Of a stretch of DNA of 64,000 nt, positions 1 to 15,394 are shown in pieces (position 1 is the stretch's first letter; each line of letters begins with the position of its first letter). The translations under genes and the position numbers were made by a program. Below the pieces are notes generated by a model, which was not told where the DNA came from, made no database searches, and saw nothing but the letters and a program-made list of their open reading frames with translations. The DNA is from Rhizophagus irregularis. Lineage: Eukaryota; Glomeromycota; Glomeromycetes; Glomerales; Glomeraceae. The stretch lies in the NCBI RefSeq assembly GCF_026210795.1, contig NC_089458.1, positions 2,744,001 to 2,808,000 on the forward strand, in the 5' to 3' direction.

Positions 1-525
1 CTATGCTTTTTATAAAGAGTTCGATTGTTTTTTTTTTTGTAATATTTGGATCAAATTTACATTTTTTCGAATAATATATATATATAAAAAAAAAACCAAT
101 TTTTTTTTTCCCCCAATATTTATAAAAAAAAAAAAAATTTAAAAAAAAATGTATTATGAAGGAAAGAGAATTTGTATACAAAAGAAAATGATGTTGAGAG
201 AGAGAAAAGAAGAAAAAAAAACACACGAACAAAAATGACCCCTTATGTGAAAAAAAAATAATTTTACAAAAAAAAAAAAAGTAGAAAATTTTTTTTTTGA
301 TATTTTAAATAAAAAAAATATCAAAAAAAAACTCAAAAAAAGAGTTTGATATTTTTTTTTTTTTATATCTAATTACGATGACAAAAAAAAAAAAGAAGGT
401 GGTAGTAAAAAAAAACATTATGAAAAAAAAAATCACTAACATTAAAAAAAAATTAAATTAAAAAAAAATCCCACCCCTCCCCCACTAAAAAATTAAATTA
501 TTCTTTTAATGCTAATTCATTTTTT
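1..525. other. AT-rich intergenic DNA downstream of the NoxA gene
   Basis: No gene is supported. The stretch is dominated by A and T homopolymers, with a short C-rich patch near 470-485. It lies 3' of the minus-strand oxidase gene, so it presumably carries its 3' UTR and polyadenylation signals. Open frames here are homopolymer translations. Confidence 0.6.
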
Positions 526-2182
526 TTAGAAATGCTCTTTATGGAAAGAGAATTTTATTCCTTCGCTATTGGCTTTATTAACTTCAACTTTAAGACTCTT
601 TGCTAAAGTGGAAGGACCACAATAATAAACACCGACATTGGTCTTTAAATTTCTATCAGTACCAGGTAAATATCTACCACTTTCTATGGCTCTCTTTAAT
701 CTTAAAAATACGTCACCGAAATTTGGTCTACCATAATGAGTACGCGATTCTAAATCCGTCAAAGGATCATATGAACTTGATACATCATTTATAACAATAT
801 TTTGTATAGTTGATTCACGTAATTTTGATGTAAGATAAATGTGGAATTTTAAAAATCCTTCTTCTAATTGTGTTGCTTCTAATGTTTTTAATAATGATTG
901 AAACCATTCAAATGATCCAGTATCTCTGCAAATCCAAAAGAATTCTACGCGACGTAATTTTGATGGTCTTGAATTTTTATGTTGATACCTAGTTAATTTA
1001 AATAAAATTAGTAATTTGATTAAGATGTAAAAAAAAAAAATTTAATATAATTATGTAATTATATTATTTTACTTACCAAATGTTTTTTAAGATTGAAGCA
1101 AAAGGAGTAACACCAATACCACAACCAACCAAGATTGCTATTTCATTATTAAAAACATCTTCTGCTGGAGTACCAAAAGGACCATCAATACGAAGTAAAG
1201 GTAATTCTTTTGGTATATAACCTTTTTCAGTTGGAATATTACAACCAAGTACTTCAGCCAATTCATTAGTAAAATCACCAACTTGACGAATATGTACAGA
1301 AACGTAAGGATCATCAGGAGCTGAGGTGATGGTAAATGGATGCCATTGAAGTTTTGAAACTTTTGGTACATTTAAAAATAAATATTGACCAGCCTTATAT
1401 TTAAATGATGGTTTTGAAAAATGAATTTCAATAGCTTTCGATGGATGATTAATAACTTTTGTAATTTGAGTTGGTTGACGAGATCTAACTTCTCTTAAAA
1501 CACGTTCAAAGAAATAAATGATTCCACCCCAAATTGTAAATTCCCAAGAGAAATAACCTTTACAACGTTGTGGACCAAGTTGAATATTTGTTCTTACGAA
1601 ACAACCGACAGCATGAGTATAAAGACACATCATAAAAATGAAAGCCAAATGATGAGTATACCAAAAAGTTTCAAAAGATTGTTGTCTTATAGAACGATGA
1701 GCAGAAGTATACATTAAAGCCATTATAAGTAACATAATATGACCAGTTTGACCACCAGGAGCCAAATAATGAATAGCCCAAGCTTCTTTAATTTTTAATT
1801 CTTCAGCTCTTATAAAATTAATATAATGAGAAAAAGTATGAATCAAAGTAAAAATTAACATAGAATAAGCGACCTGACGATGGAACCAAATATTTTCATC
1901 AAAAGGAATTAACTTATTTAAGAAAGTAAGACGTAAATATCTAATTATATTTCTACAAACTGGTAAAAGAATCAATGCACCATCATAAGCTAAACATAAA
2001 CCAGCACCACGAGACATGGTTACAGATAATCCTATAGCCGTAAGGTTACTAAGTTCAGGGTCATCTCTTTGTTTAATAAAACCATAAGCGAATAAACCAG
2101 CATGACTACCAAGCCAAAATATCCAAAATAATAAACGTTTCGGAGCCAATTCTCTTTCAAAAAATGATGCTATTTCAGCCAT
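526..2182 (-). CDS. noxA: NADPH oxidase, fungal NoxA/Nox1 type
   Basis: Membrane flavocytochrome that passes electrons from NADPH through FAD and two hemes to oxygen, making superoxide; in fungi NoxA serves hyphal differentiation, fusion and host interaction. Two exons, 2182-1077 and 988-526, join across a GTAAGT...TAG intron to give 522 residues, close to the usual 530-560. Visible: the ferric-reductase-like transmembrane domain with heme histidines in 'FHRQVAYSML', 'HTFSH' and 'YTHHLAF'; the FAD site 'HPFTITSAP' near residue 280; the NADPH-binding 'GCGIGVTPFASIL' near residue 355; and the Nox C-terminal 'FSFHKEHF'. There are no EF hands, which excludes the NoxC/Nox5 type. The start is the first ATG of the frame and gives a normal NoxA N-terminus. 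Over 5 kb without genes lies upstream. NoxA versus NoxB cannot be fixed without a tree. Confidence 0.93.
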
Positions 2183-5100
2183 TTTCCAGAAATGACGTCT
2201 AATCTATTATATAATTTTTTTTTTTTATTTATAAAATAAATATATAACAATCCAAAATGGATTAAGAAAAAAATATTAAGGAGAGAAAAATTGGTGAGGA
2301 AAAAAAGAAAGAAAAAGAAAGGATTAAGAAGGAAACGAGTAAAAAATTGGAGTATTTAAAGGATTTATGAATTATACCGAACTATTTAAATAAAAAAAGG
2401 TACTATCAAAGTACTTGAAAATTTTTTTGACAACCAATTATTACCGAGCTCATATTTATAAACAAAATTTAATAGTTTACCAAATTAGTAAGAATGTAAT
2501 ATAAATAATATAAATAAAATATGTATAAATTTATTATTATTTTTTTTATTTATATTAAGTGAAGGCCTGTGAAGGGCTTACTTGTTGGTATCTAAATATG
2601 GAATAGAGTAATTTAAAATAATTGATATATTACAGTATTGTAGTTTCACTACAGACCACAGCCTTACTACATGTAACAAGGGGGAGTATATATATAATTA
2701 AAAGGGTGAAACGATTATTTCTAAAATAAAAATAGGATCCCAAATCCGAACTCAATTATAAAAAAATTTTTTTTTTTTAGTAATACATTAATTTGTGGAA
2801 TTTTTATGGTAAAAAAAAAAATTTTTTTTTTTACAAAAAAAAGCATGACTTTATAAAACATTATCTCTTAGAGGGTAAAGAAATAGAAGAAATCATCAAA
2901 TCATCCCATATATAAAAAATCATCCCACTTGAAACAAATTTCTTTAATTAAGTATAATTGGATGGTTCCTTAAACATCCGATTGCATATCATCGTGATTT
3001 TTTTTCTTGAAAAAATATGGTAGATATACATATAGCGTTACATATGTATAGCGTTACATATGTATATATTGTATAATAGTGTATATATGTATATGTATAT
3101 ATATTTAATAGATTTTATTATATATTTATTATATATTTTATTATATATATATATATATATATATATTGTGAATAAGAATGTTGGAATTTTGGATCAAACT
3201 TAACAATGAAATTATTCAACTTTAATTCGAATCATTTTTCATATTTGGTTGCATTAAGATAATTTATTATTCATCCATACAAGAACCTTAGGTTTAATTA
3301 AGATTTTCAAAGTTTTAGAAAAAAAAGTAAAAAATTAAAATAAAAAAAAAAAAAAAAAAGTAATACAAGTATTATAATAATAATAAAAGAGAAATAATCA
3401 TATGGCAAAATTAAATTAATTTTTTTTTATAAAAATACAATACATTAATAATTTATGATATGCATATTCTAAAACTAAAGGGGTAAGATTTTAACTTAAT
3501 ATGTGAATATAAACTTTAAAAAAATCTGGACAACGAAATTTTTTATCTTAAAAAGTAATGATAATCAAAAATTATAAACAAGATTATGTAAATTTCCTAC
3601 AACAAAACGTTTCATAAAAATAATAAATTTTTTTTTAAAAGAGATAATGAAAAAAAAAAAAACTTTAAATACAATTATTAAAGAACAAGAATTTATCTAT
3701 CATGGTTTTACGAATCAAACAAAATAATAATAATAATAACAACAATAATACTAATAAAACTACTAATAATAAATAAATAAAGAATCATAAAGAAAGAATC
3801 AAACCTTCATAAAAAAAAAAACCCTTTCCTAAAAATAATTAAAATAATATTTTCCAATAGGTACATAAAAAATTTAGATGGTGTAATAAACAAAATGTTT
3901 CGAAAATCCTTTTTATAACATTTATCTGAAAAATCATTGGAGAGAAATTTAAATAATAATCGGATCAAGGTCAAAAAAAATTTGAAATGTAAATCTTTTC
4001 TCTTTTTTGCACCAATTAAAAAAAAATATCAAAAATTTTTCCGTTCACCCAATTATTTACTAATATATAACTGGCTACGGGATATTATCTTTTTTTTAGC
4101 CGATTGTAAACGTTGCCAAAAACGTTGCGATGATGCCAAGAATAACGGAATAAAAAATGATCGGCTAACTTGTTTCTTACTGGTTTGTTGCATATTTTCT
4201 TCTTTTCAAACGTTTCACTTAAAAGAATTGACTTTTTTTAAGAGCAAATTGATTTATTCGAAAAGAGTTTATTGATTGATGATACTCCGTGTTTGAGATT
4301 ACGTATTTTTACGTTTAAAAATGTTGTGAGGCAACCTAACCAAATTTTTTAGTCAACAAAGAAATATGTGATTGTTACATATGTGATTGTAAACAATTTC
4401 TTATTCTCAAATGATTATTTGACCTATTTTAGAGTTTGACTTCCTTAATATAAATAATATAAAATAAATTATTATATATATATTTTTGATTTTAATTATC
4501 TTCTTATGGAACAATTTGAACAATTTCATTATTTCATTATAATATTTAAATATTATCGGTAACATCTTTATTTGATTCGATTCTTTATTGTGAAACACTA
4601 TATGTCATTTGTATTATTTGTGTGTAAAACTGTGACGAGAAAAAAAAATTATCAATTATCTCGATCGGTGATGAACCCTATAAATTCACCGATCGTTAAA
4701 AATTTCGGACAAAGCCACAGCGTTATTGTAATTGGTATCACAATTTTTTGTACAGTAAAATTTGTAAAACAAATTTTTTAATCAATTTGAAATAAATGTT
4801 GTACTTCTCAAAATCTCTCATTCTCTAGAAAAAAAAAGAAATGACTCAGTGTTATGTACATGAATCATTACTAATAAATAATTATTATTATGTACATTCA
4901 TTTATTTTATTCATTTCATTCTAGAAAAAAAAAATTTATGTGGAAATTACATGTAACAACCCTTTACCTCCCTTACATATTATTTATTATGCTGTATATC
5001 TTTATCGTTATGCATTAAATTTTCGTTAAAAAATTTATTTCGTAAAATTATGTGCTTTTTAAAGAATTTTCTTTTAAGAACAATTGACAAAAAAAGAATT

Positions 5101-7469
5101 AAAAAAAAAGAATTTAATTCTTTAAAAAGAACAATTGACAAAAAAAGAAAAGAAAACAAAAAAAAATATTAAAAGAAAAATTTCAATCTTTAATTATTTT
5201 TAATTATTTTTAAATTATAAAATTCATTTTCGTGATTTTCGTGTATTGAAGGATTCTTTTACCCTTGTATTTCAATATTTTGAAATTATTAAATAATATT
5301 TAATATTTAAATGTTATGTACAAGTACAAGTATGTTTAATTGCATAAATTTAAATTTAGAAAAAATTAAAAAAAATTGAATTAATTTATCTTTAATGAAG
5401 ATTTGTCATGTCGCATATCAAATTAAGTTTCCATCAAAAAATAATTCACATAATTTAAGAAAATTCTAATAAAAAAAAATATTTATTGATAATTTCTTCA
5501 AAGTAATTCCGGCATTCACTTTAAGGTAAAAATGGTGATACTACTTATTTACTTATCATTGAGATAATATCATTAAAATGATGATATATTAAAAAATTTT
5601 CAATTGGCCATTATAATTAGTTGTAATTAATATCACTAATAATACATATTTAGAAATTCGATCCGGATATCCCGGATATCACGGATATCATTACGTTTAA
5701 TTACACTTGGTGTATATTACTCGTATACGATAATTTCACTAACTAAAATATTCAAAGTCTAAATCAATTTATCCGATTGAATTATACAAAGGTATAAATT
5801 CCATCCCGTTTAGAAGAATTTTTAATGAAATCTTATAATAGTTTGTCAATTAAAGATTGAATTAAATAGATTCACATATTACATATTAAATAAATTGATG
5901 TGGTGGGGGTATGTATGCCAAGAAAAGGAGGATCTTTTTTTCATTCAGTACTATAGTACTATAGTACTTATACGGTATTACGGTATAATGGTATACCTAA
6001 ACTAAGGATCTTCTTAACTACACCAAACAAAAGTACCATGATTTGGAAAATCAATTAAATCATAATAACTTTATTAAATTATAAAACTTAAAATTATAAA
6101 ACTTAAAATTGATTTAAATTTTTAATATAATTTTAAATTTATAAAGATTACGTTTTACGAGAACTATAGGTACGATCGGAATTATTTTTACTCCGTAATA
6201 AAATTGTAAATTACTAAATTACTATAAAATTGTTATAAAATGTAATGTCATAATTTTATACCCCGTAAAATATTTAAAAAAAAAATATGGAAGTTAAATA
6301 TCGTTTTTTCTATACCGATCTCCTCTTTAACTTTATACAACTGCAGCTGGGTAGTGCAATAGGCGCAGTGTACATTAAAATGTTTATTGCGCTTAATTAT
6401 TATTTTTTTACTTACATATAATGTGCATATATATGATTGCACAAAGTTTTTACATTTACAAATTACCAAGTCTGCTTAGTGCGCCAAGAACTTTTATTAT
6501 TTAAATTCCTTACCAGTCATTCATTTTACGGCATTATGCATTACAGCATTTTTATGTTCAGAAGTACAACGTTGGCCTAATTAATATTTTTAATTCCAGT
6601 TTAATTCCAGCCTAAATTATGTGTTCAAAAAAGAAGGTGTAAATGGTAAAAGTCAAGTAGTACTATATGTACGTACGTTGTCAGAGATTAGGTCATCTTA
6701 CGCTACATGTTTACCTATTTTCGTCCCACCCCAAATATAATAAACTTTTTGTCAAATCTCATCTCCCAGTCCACGATTGATCCTCATATAATTTGATGGT
6801 CATGATAACCTCTTGTGATACCACCTTATTCAATGCTCCTTTGCCTCTTTGACCAAGGTTTTGTCTTATTGAATCACAGTTTGCAATTACCTATACTTTA
6901 TATCGTAGCCTCCTTATTAACTAATCCAGTAATTGACTACGTAATTATGACGATTATCACGAGTTTATAAATCTTGATTAGTAATATATAGTGAGGTAAT
7001 CATATTGCACGTGCCTATAATGAAGAATAATTTGAATAATTTGATCTGATTTTTTGGGTTCTTTGGCCAAAATTCAAAAAAAGTAAAAAAAAACTCAATT
7101 AATTTACTTATTAAAGCTAAAATTCTTTTATTTAAAATTATTTTTTCCTACGAGAAAAAGGATTTAGTAATCCGATTGTTGTTTAAAAAGAAACAAAAAA
7201 GAAGAGATAAAAAAAAAAATCCAAATTAATAATCAAATAACTTTTTCTATATATATTAAATTTTTTTTTACTTTGTGTGTTAAGTTTAGTGCGTAGTTTA
7301 TCTAATGATGATCTATTAATATATCATTTGATCACAAGAAAAGTTTTGGCAACGTCAATAACCTCCTTTTATTTTTTAGAATTTTTTTTTTTTTCGCGGC
7401 TTTTTCTTATTATTATTATTTAATATATTATCTAAATAGAAAAGAAAAAGCATCAACAAAAAAAAAAAT
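2183..7469. other. Long AT-rich intergenic region between divergent noxA and Ran genes
   Basis: This 5.3-kb spacer separates two divergently transcribed genes and must hold both promoters. I find no convincing gene; open frames near 3,940, 4,570 and 6,250 are low complexity or lack homology. Small structures: a 10-bp-arm hairpin at 4662-4671/4686-4695 (cgatcggtga / tcaccgatcg), three copies of cggatatc near 5665-5690, and an AGTACT palindromic cluster near 5947-5968. The segment 6600-7000 is less AT-biased and may be conserved non-coding DNA. The Ran side ends in pyrimidine-rich DNA followed by an A-rich leader. Confidence 0.6.
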
Positions 7470-8684
<1,215 letters not shown>

Positions 8685-9286
8685 TCTTTTCAATCAAATT
8701 ATTTGAAATTTAAAATAGTAGTATAATAAATAAGTAAAGGACTGTGCAACAAAAAAAAAATTGTATTGTGTTTTAATTACAATGTTGCAAATGAAAAATT
8801 TTACCAAAGTTTTAATATGCTTTTAAAATATCAAAAGTGTTCGGTTCCGTTTTTTTTATTTATAAATTTTATAAATCAAATATTTTAATTTTATCGTTGT
8901 TCCAAATTTAAGAAAAATTCAGATATATAAAAAAAAAGACGTTATGTGAATACCGCGTAATCTGCTTAGCATGTAGGTCTATTAAATCGTCACAACTTAT
9001 TAAAAAAAAATTAGTATAAATTTATTCTCTTTGATGTAAATTTATTAAAATCTGATAGAAAATAAATACACAGAATACAAAAAAAAAAAAAAAAAAAATT
9101 TAAAAAAAAAAACAAATTATATTTTACACTTGGGATAAAAATTATTTACCTAATAAAATATTAACATGAATCCAAAAAAAAAACAAATTTACAACCTAAT
9201 ATTTTATTAATATTGAAAGATAATAATTTATAAAACAAAAAAAAAATTTTTTTTTCTTTTAACTTTTTTATAAAGTAAAATTATTT
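8685..9286. other. Shared 3' region between convergent Ran and SWR1 genes
   Basis: About 600 bp between two stop codons. AT-rich, with A-runs near 9080-9110 and 9235-9255; presumably both 3' UTRs and polyadenylation sites. No gene is seen. Confidence 0.6.
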
Positions 9287-12200
9287 TTATTCTTCATTGT
9301 TTATATCTTCTGTTGAATTATATTCAAATGTTCTACCAAATCCAACATATTTTTCCAAATCAAATTCCATAAAACGAAACATATATAGTTCCACGGGTAA
9401 AAGGTGAGATCTAAGATTATCATCATCATAATTTTCATTCAGTGGTGAAGGTGCAGTAGAAACGGTACTTTCCCTTCTCACTAAAGCAACAGAAGAATTC
9501 TCTGCTCCACCTGAACTTTCTGCCGGTGTTACTGCGTTTTCATCAAATTCTATTAAATCTGATTCCATTTCTTTCTTCGCTATTTGTGCAGCATTTACGT
9601 CTGTATCATCTTCAACTTTTGCTAAACATTGTTCTAATTCAACCCCTGATTCCGGTTCATCATTAATTTCTTTGTCGTGATCAGGTGCGATCACTTTTAC
9701 TATATCACGCCAATCAACTTTTGGTTGTGACCAGAAATCAGTTGTAAACCCACCATCAGTGATAACCATTTTATCAAGCATTTCTTTTTGTTGTGCTTTT
9801 GCAAGCATGTTTTCTTCTATTGTTGCTTCACATACAAAACGAAATATGTTTACTTCACGTGTTTGTCCAATACGGTGGCATCTAAATGGGGAAAATTTTT
9901 AATCAATTAATATCAAATTCATAAAAAATCAACATATTTATTGGTTTTTGTTTTTAAAAGAAAATGAACTTTTGCTTATTTACCTATCTTGACACTGTCG
10001 ATCCATACAAGGATTCCAATCTATATCATAAAATATAACAGTATCTGCACCTGTAAGATTAATACCCAATCCACCAGATCTCGTTGATAATATGAACACC
10101 AAAATCCTTGGATCATTATTGAATCGTTCTGTTAATAATTGTCGTTGCTCTATTTTAGTAGCACCATCTAAACGAAGATAACGATGTCCATGAATGTTCA
10201 AAAAGATTTCCAGTATATCAAGTACACGAGTCATTTGTGTGAAAATTAAGGCACGGTGACCCTTTTCTTTAAGGTTGCGAAGTAATCTATCCAGTTCTTG
10301 CAATTTACCACAATCATATTGTAAAAGTCTCTTGTCAGGAAAAGCAACCATAAGCTTAACTCGTATCGGATAATATAAGTCCTGTACGTGATTATGAATA
10401 ATATGTTGAAACTCTTCAGGTAACCCGGATAATGCGTATGAACGAACCTCTGCAGCAACCACCGCTGGAGTCACAAAAACATATTTCTTTATGATTTCTT
10501 CCATCATATCATATCTTCGTTCATAAGATACAACCATATCAGGTAATGTGTTAGTATGTTCTAAATACTTTCTGGGATTCTTAGAATCCATTAAAGCTTG
10601 ATCAAATGGTGATTTACCCAATTGCCTACATATGTTAATTAAACCTGTTCCATATATAGGACGACGTTTAAGGCGAAAAGAATTGATATATCTCATATGT
10701 TTCCAACGTTCTAAACTTTCTATATGAGCACGGTTTTGCATTACATTACCAAACTTGCTAAGACTATAATAGGATATCTCTTCGACAATGTTGTTAATTC
10801 TTGAATTATGCAAATTAAGTTTTTCTATGAACAAATTGTCTGAATCTAATTTATTACATTCAGAAGAAGCCAGCCAATCCATATTCTCATAATAAATTGG
10901 TAAAAGATTAAATAAGTCAAAATTTACCATCTTCAAATAATCGTTCCCTCGATTAAGTCGATTACGTAGAGTCATCTCACAATATTCATAATCTCTAATA
11001 GCGGATCGACTCATTGCAAATGAAGTTACAATAGGTCGGACTTCAAATAAATCTGGGTGATTACAGACCTTACGTAGCTGCATAAGACAATTTATGATAC
11101 TTAAAAAATTTCCTGATCGAAGAGTCTCTTTAGTTTTAGATCTAGACATAAAATCATCATATAAAAATCTTTGTCTTTTCGATAAACGACATTTGATAAT
11201 ATGAGTATGCTTGGCTGGTAATTGTTTTTCTACATCAATTTTTAACCGACGTAGAAGATAGGGTCGCAGTAATGTATGTAAGGTAAGAATAGCTGTACGA
11301 GTCTTTTCATCAAATCCTTCATTATTTTCAATCATTTTATCAACAGGTCGCGAAAACCAGTCTTGAAACTCTTTCTGGTTAGCATACTCGAATGGCATGT
11401 CATCATTACGTGCATTGGGTTTTAAAAAGTACAGTAATGACCATAATTCCATAAGATTGTTTTGTAATGGTGTTCCAGTTAGTAGCAATCTCCTCTCAGA
11501 ATTAAAGTTCAATAAAGTATTCCAACGTTGGGATTTAAAATTCTTGATATTATGAGCTTCGTCAAGAATCAAATAGTGCCATCTCTTTTTCCTGAAATTA
11601 ATCGCATCTTGTACTGCGAGATGATAAGACGTAATACAAACGTGGAATGAATGTTCTTTAGACCATCCTAACCGTTTTTCTTTACGCTCTTTTGGACTGC
11701 CATAATAGGTTAAAATAATAAATCCGGGACACCATTTTTTAAACTCCATTTCCCAATTAATAATGACACTTGTAGGTACAATAATTAAATGAGGTCCCCA
11801 AACGCCTTTATCACAAGCCAAATGGGCTAATAATGCGATAGTTTGAATAGTTTTACCGAGACCCATTTCATCGGCAAGAATACCATTACTTCCTTGCTCA
11901 TACAAGCTAGCAAGCCAATGAAGTCCATCATGCTGATATGCACGAAGTTGACCCCTCAGTAATGATGGTATTGGAGTCCTCGTTTTGGTTGTATTAGAAC
12001 TTTGTGTTGACGTTTCTAATTCCGAAAAGCTATCATCATCACTATCATATAATGATAAGTCTAGATGATTTTTTTTTAAATCCCGATTAGTGGTTCCATT
12101 CAATACTGGTTTTATCTCTTCAGAACGATCTGTATCTTCTTCATTCTTTTCTTCAGAATGTTTATTAACATTAACACCATAACGTTTCAATAATTCATCT

Positions 12201-14632
12201 ATGGGAAGATTCATTTCATCAGCTAAATCATTTAATTCAACTGCTTCCTCTTCAGAATCTTCCTCAAGTTCTTGAGCTTCCAATGAAGCTTCATCATCTT
12301 CAACATTTTGATCCAGTGCCATTTCGGACATATCCGGATCTGTAGATAAATCATCGTCATGATCAAAATCGAGAGGATAATCAATTTCCAAGTCCTCATC
12401 TATGGACATTTGATCGTTATCGAACGAATTAACATCCGCTCCGGATTCCTGATTATTATTGTCATCTTCATTAGTTTTATTAACAATAGTATTGTCCGTA
12501 GAAGCAGTACCCATTAAATATTTTTCGTGAAATTCAATCTTCTGAGTGGCATCTTCAAAAAGCGCATTAAGCTTTTGTTTGCCTCTTCTTTCTTCTTCTT
12601 CGGCCACTAACTTGTCATGCATATCATTAATAAACTAGAATATCAATTTTCGAATTAATAAATAATGTCATATATATATTTTTTTGAAGTAATATCTATG
12701 GATATAAATTTTGATACATCAAAATATAAGATGATATTTTGACAATAAATATAAGATAAAAAAAATGAATAAATAAATATATCGTGTGAAAACTTACCTT
12801 TGATATTTCTCTCCATCTTTGCTTAATTAGATTGCCTGTAGTCTTAGCCAACTTCTTGATCCGTTTTTCTTCGGCTTTTATTGCGTTTGGCTCTTTCATT
12901 GCCAATTTATTAAAATGTCCTAAAATTGCTCTACTGATTTGATGCGTTTTCTTTAGCCTTTCATCACTACTTTTATTTATCCTTTTCGATTTTGCAATTA
13001 CTCCATCAAGAATATAATCCCAATGAGTTTTTTGGCGTGGTGGTTCAGTAGCTGGTTTAGGAATTGGTTGTAATTTTCCTTGATTTTTTAAGACCCAAAT
13101 GCGATAATCAACGTCTATTTCACTTTGGAGCTTAGCTTCTTCCTCAGCGGGAGTAATATCTTCATCATCCAAAGTGACGAACGATTCCAAATATGCCTCA
13201 AAACTTGGAAATTGAGCATGACCTCTCTTACGAAGCGAATACAATGTCATACTACCTGATGATGCATTATCACGGTTATTAGTAGAATCTACTCTTGAGG
13301 ACCTACGTTGAGTGCGACTTCCACTATCAGAATCTCCGGAAGTGTGTTCGGATGGCATGACATTATGGAACACACGAGAACCGATAGATTGTTGTAACAT
13401 ACTGAGAATAGAGTCACGATGTTTGTTAAGTGACCGACGAGTGGACATCCTAGTAGAATTTGATTGGATGCTGTTGGTGACTTGGTCGTTTAAAGAGGAC
13501 CATAAGTTGTGATTTTCTAAGTACTAAGTCAATCATTATAATTAATTATTATTATAACAAATAAATTGTAACCACCCATTGAGCACACCCAGAATGATTT
13601 TATTTAAAACAGATGTAAATGAGTATAATAAATGAAAAAAAAAATTTCAAGTTTATTTATCAATATTATATTATACAGAATAAAAGTAAAAATAAATAAC
13701 TTTAAAATTCTGAATAAGTTAAATTTAAATCTAATATGAATCAGGGTAACGGTGCGAGACAATCGTACCTTAACCATACGCTCACTATTATCAGAATTTA
13801 TTCTTTGTGGGTCGAGATCCCACATCAACATATTAAAAGATTCCATATAATACAACTCTCGAACCAAGCTGTCATGTTCTTCAACAACTTGTACGAGACT
13901 ATCTACGCGTTCCTTTACATGCTCTTCACGAATTATATCCAAGGGAGTCTTTGGTTTATCTGGCATCTTTGACGTTATCTGTAATGTAGATTCTTCACTA
14001 TTTGATGAAGTTTTTGCTCTTTTCGTCCTAGGAGTAACGAAAGCTTCTTTGGTATCATTATGACGCGCGGATTGTCCGTTAACAGGAGATGATTTCATAT
14101 TATCCAATGGTGACGGATTTTTTCGAGGTCGACCCGGTCCTCGTCTAATAGGGGTAGTATTTACAGGGGCGGAGGCCGTACCTGAATCAAAAGAAAACTT
14201 CAAACGAAGGGACTTTACAGGCATTAAAGGTGGTTTACCAGTAGGTTGATTCAATTGTACATTTGGACGAGTTGTTATAGGTGAACTTATGTTGCGTTGA
14301 AGCTCTGAATCATGGTTTTTCCGTGGTCGACCAGGACCTCGTTTAGGACTAATGACTTTAACTTGACTTTTTGCAGATAAGGATTTCTTTTTCGTAGGAG
14401 ATTCAGTACTACTATTACTACTAAAGCTATCATTACTAGTATCTGTTTCTGAGTAAATATTATATCTCCTAGGTTTTTTTCCAATGTTTCTCTGAGACCT
14501 TCGTGTAGTAGTTACTGCGGCACTACTATCTTGACAGATTACCACTTTCACTTCCTCATTTTCAGTAAAATCGATTCCACTAGCACTTTGTTCGCTGGAG
14601 TTTGACATTGTCAATGCACAAGCTGCGACCAT
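9287..14632 (-). CDS. swr1: SWR1/SRCAP-type chromatin-remodelling ATPase
   Basis: Catalytic subunit of the SWR1 complex, which swaps H2A-H2B for H2A.Z-H2B in nucleosomes. Four exons (14632-13780, 13516-12798, 12634-9984, 9881-9287) sum to 4818 nt, 1605 residues, typical for Swr1. In order: two AT-hooks with core GRPRK near residues 100 and 170; an HSA domain at about 448-525 (actin/Arp docking), ending at the exon 2/3 junction; an acidic stretch at about 600-690; the SNF2 ATPase with 'DEMGLGKT' near 780 and DEAH near 880; a family-specific insertion of about 270 residues between 'LRKVCNHPDLF' (about 1045) and 'ALIFTQM' (about 1320), the Rvb1/2 docking insert; then the C-terminal helicase lobe with 'DRCHRIGQ' across the last junction. 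The first donor (GTATGG) is non-ideal but is the choice that keeps the frame. The start could instead be the ATG eight codons on. Confidence 0.94.
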
Positions 14633-15394
14633 TTTAGCAAGAAAATGTTCATACTTTAGTCAGAACAGGGAGTGTGGCGAAGAAAGTTCACGTTCTCGTT
14701 TTTTTTTTTTCGTCACTTTTTTTTCACTCCTAGTAGGAGTGACTATCAGAGTTATTCTGGTGATTAACCAATAAATCAGCATTTTTAGTATTTTTATACC
14801 AGTGATTATTAATTTCTAAGCGTAACTTAAAATCTTATGGGCTAATTTCAGTCACGTGATAGTTTAAATTATTACGTAATCAAATAACCAATTTTAAAAT
14901 TGTATTACCAATCGATAAATTCTAAGTCATATTTTTAACATATTCAGTGTCATGTTTATAAATTTTATATGCCTCACCCAATTGTAATAATAATTTATTT
15001 TTTATCAGAGAAATAATAAAATTGTACAAAATTATTCTAATTTCAAAATATTTAAAAACATAAAGATAAAGTCGTCCCGCTACTCAATGTAATAAAGAAA
15101 AAAAAAAATCCTATATATCACGATAATCTATCACCTTTCAATGTTAATAATTTATCATGTTAGTCATGTTTGTACAGTATCCCGAACACAACATATTGAT
15201 AAATTGACAAATGTCGTATGAATGTCATTAAATAATAGATAGCTGGTTTGCAGAGAGAAGGTAATTGGATTTTGTCCATAATAAATTAAGAAATATTTAT
15301 CTTTTTACCCAATTCAATCAATACTTTCAAATTTTTATAAATAAGCTGTTACGCAATGCATGTCTTATTATAATCTTGAATAGTTTAAAACAGT
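14633..15394. other. Promoter region of SWR1 and 3' flank of the sorting nexin
   Basis: About 760 bp between two same-strand genes. Directly upstream of the SWR1 ATG lie a T-run and a short inverted repeat, 'cactcctagtaggagtga', at about 14727-14744. The rest is AT-rich with no open frame of interest. Confidence 0.5.

Noticed and set aside
154-336. Minus-strand 60-residue open frame near the left edge
   Set aside because: Translation of A/T homopolymers (Phe/Lys/Ser runs) with no recognisable protein.
3937-4275. 112-residue plus-strand open frame
   Set aside because: It begins with TTG rather than ATG, is low in complexity, and has no domain or splice partner.
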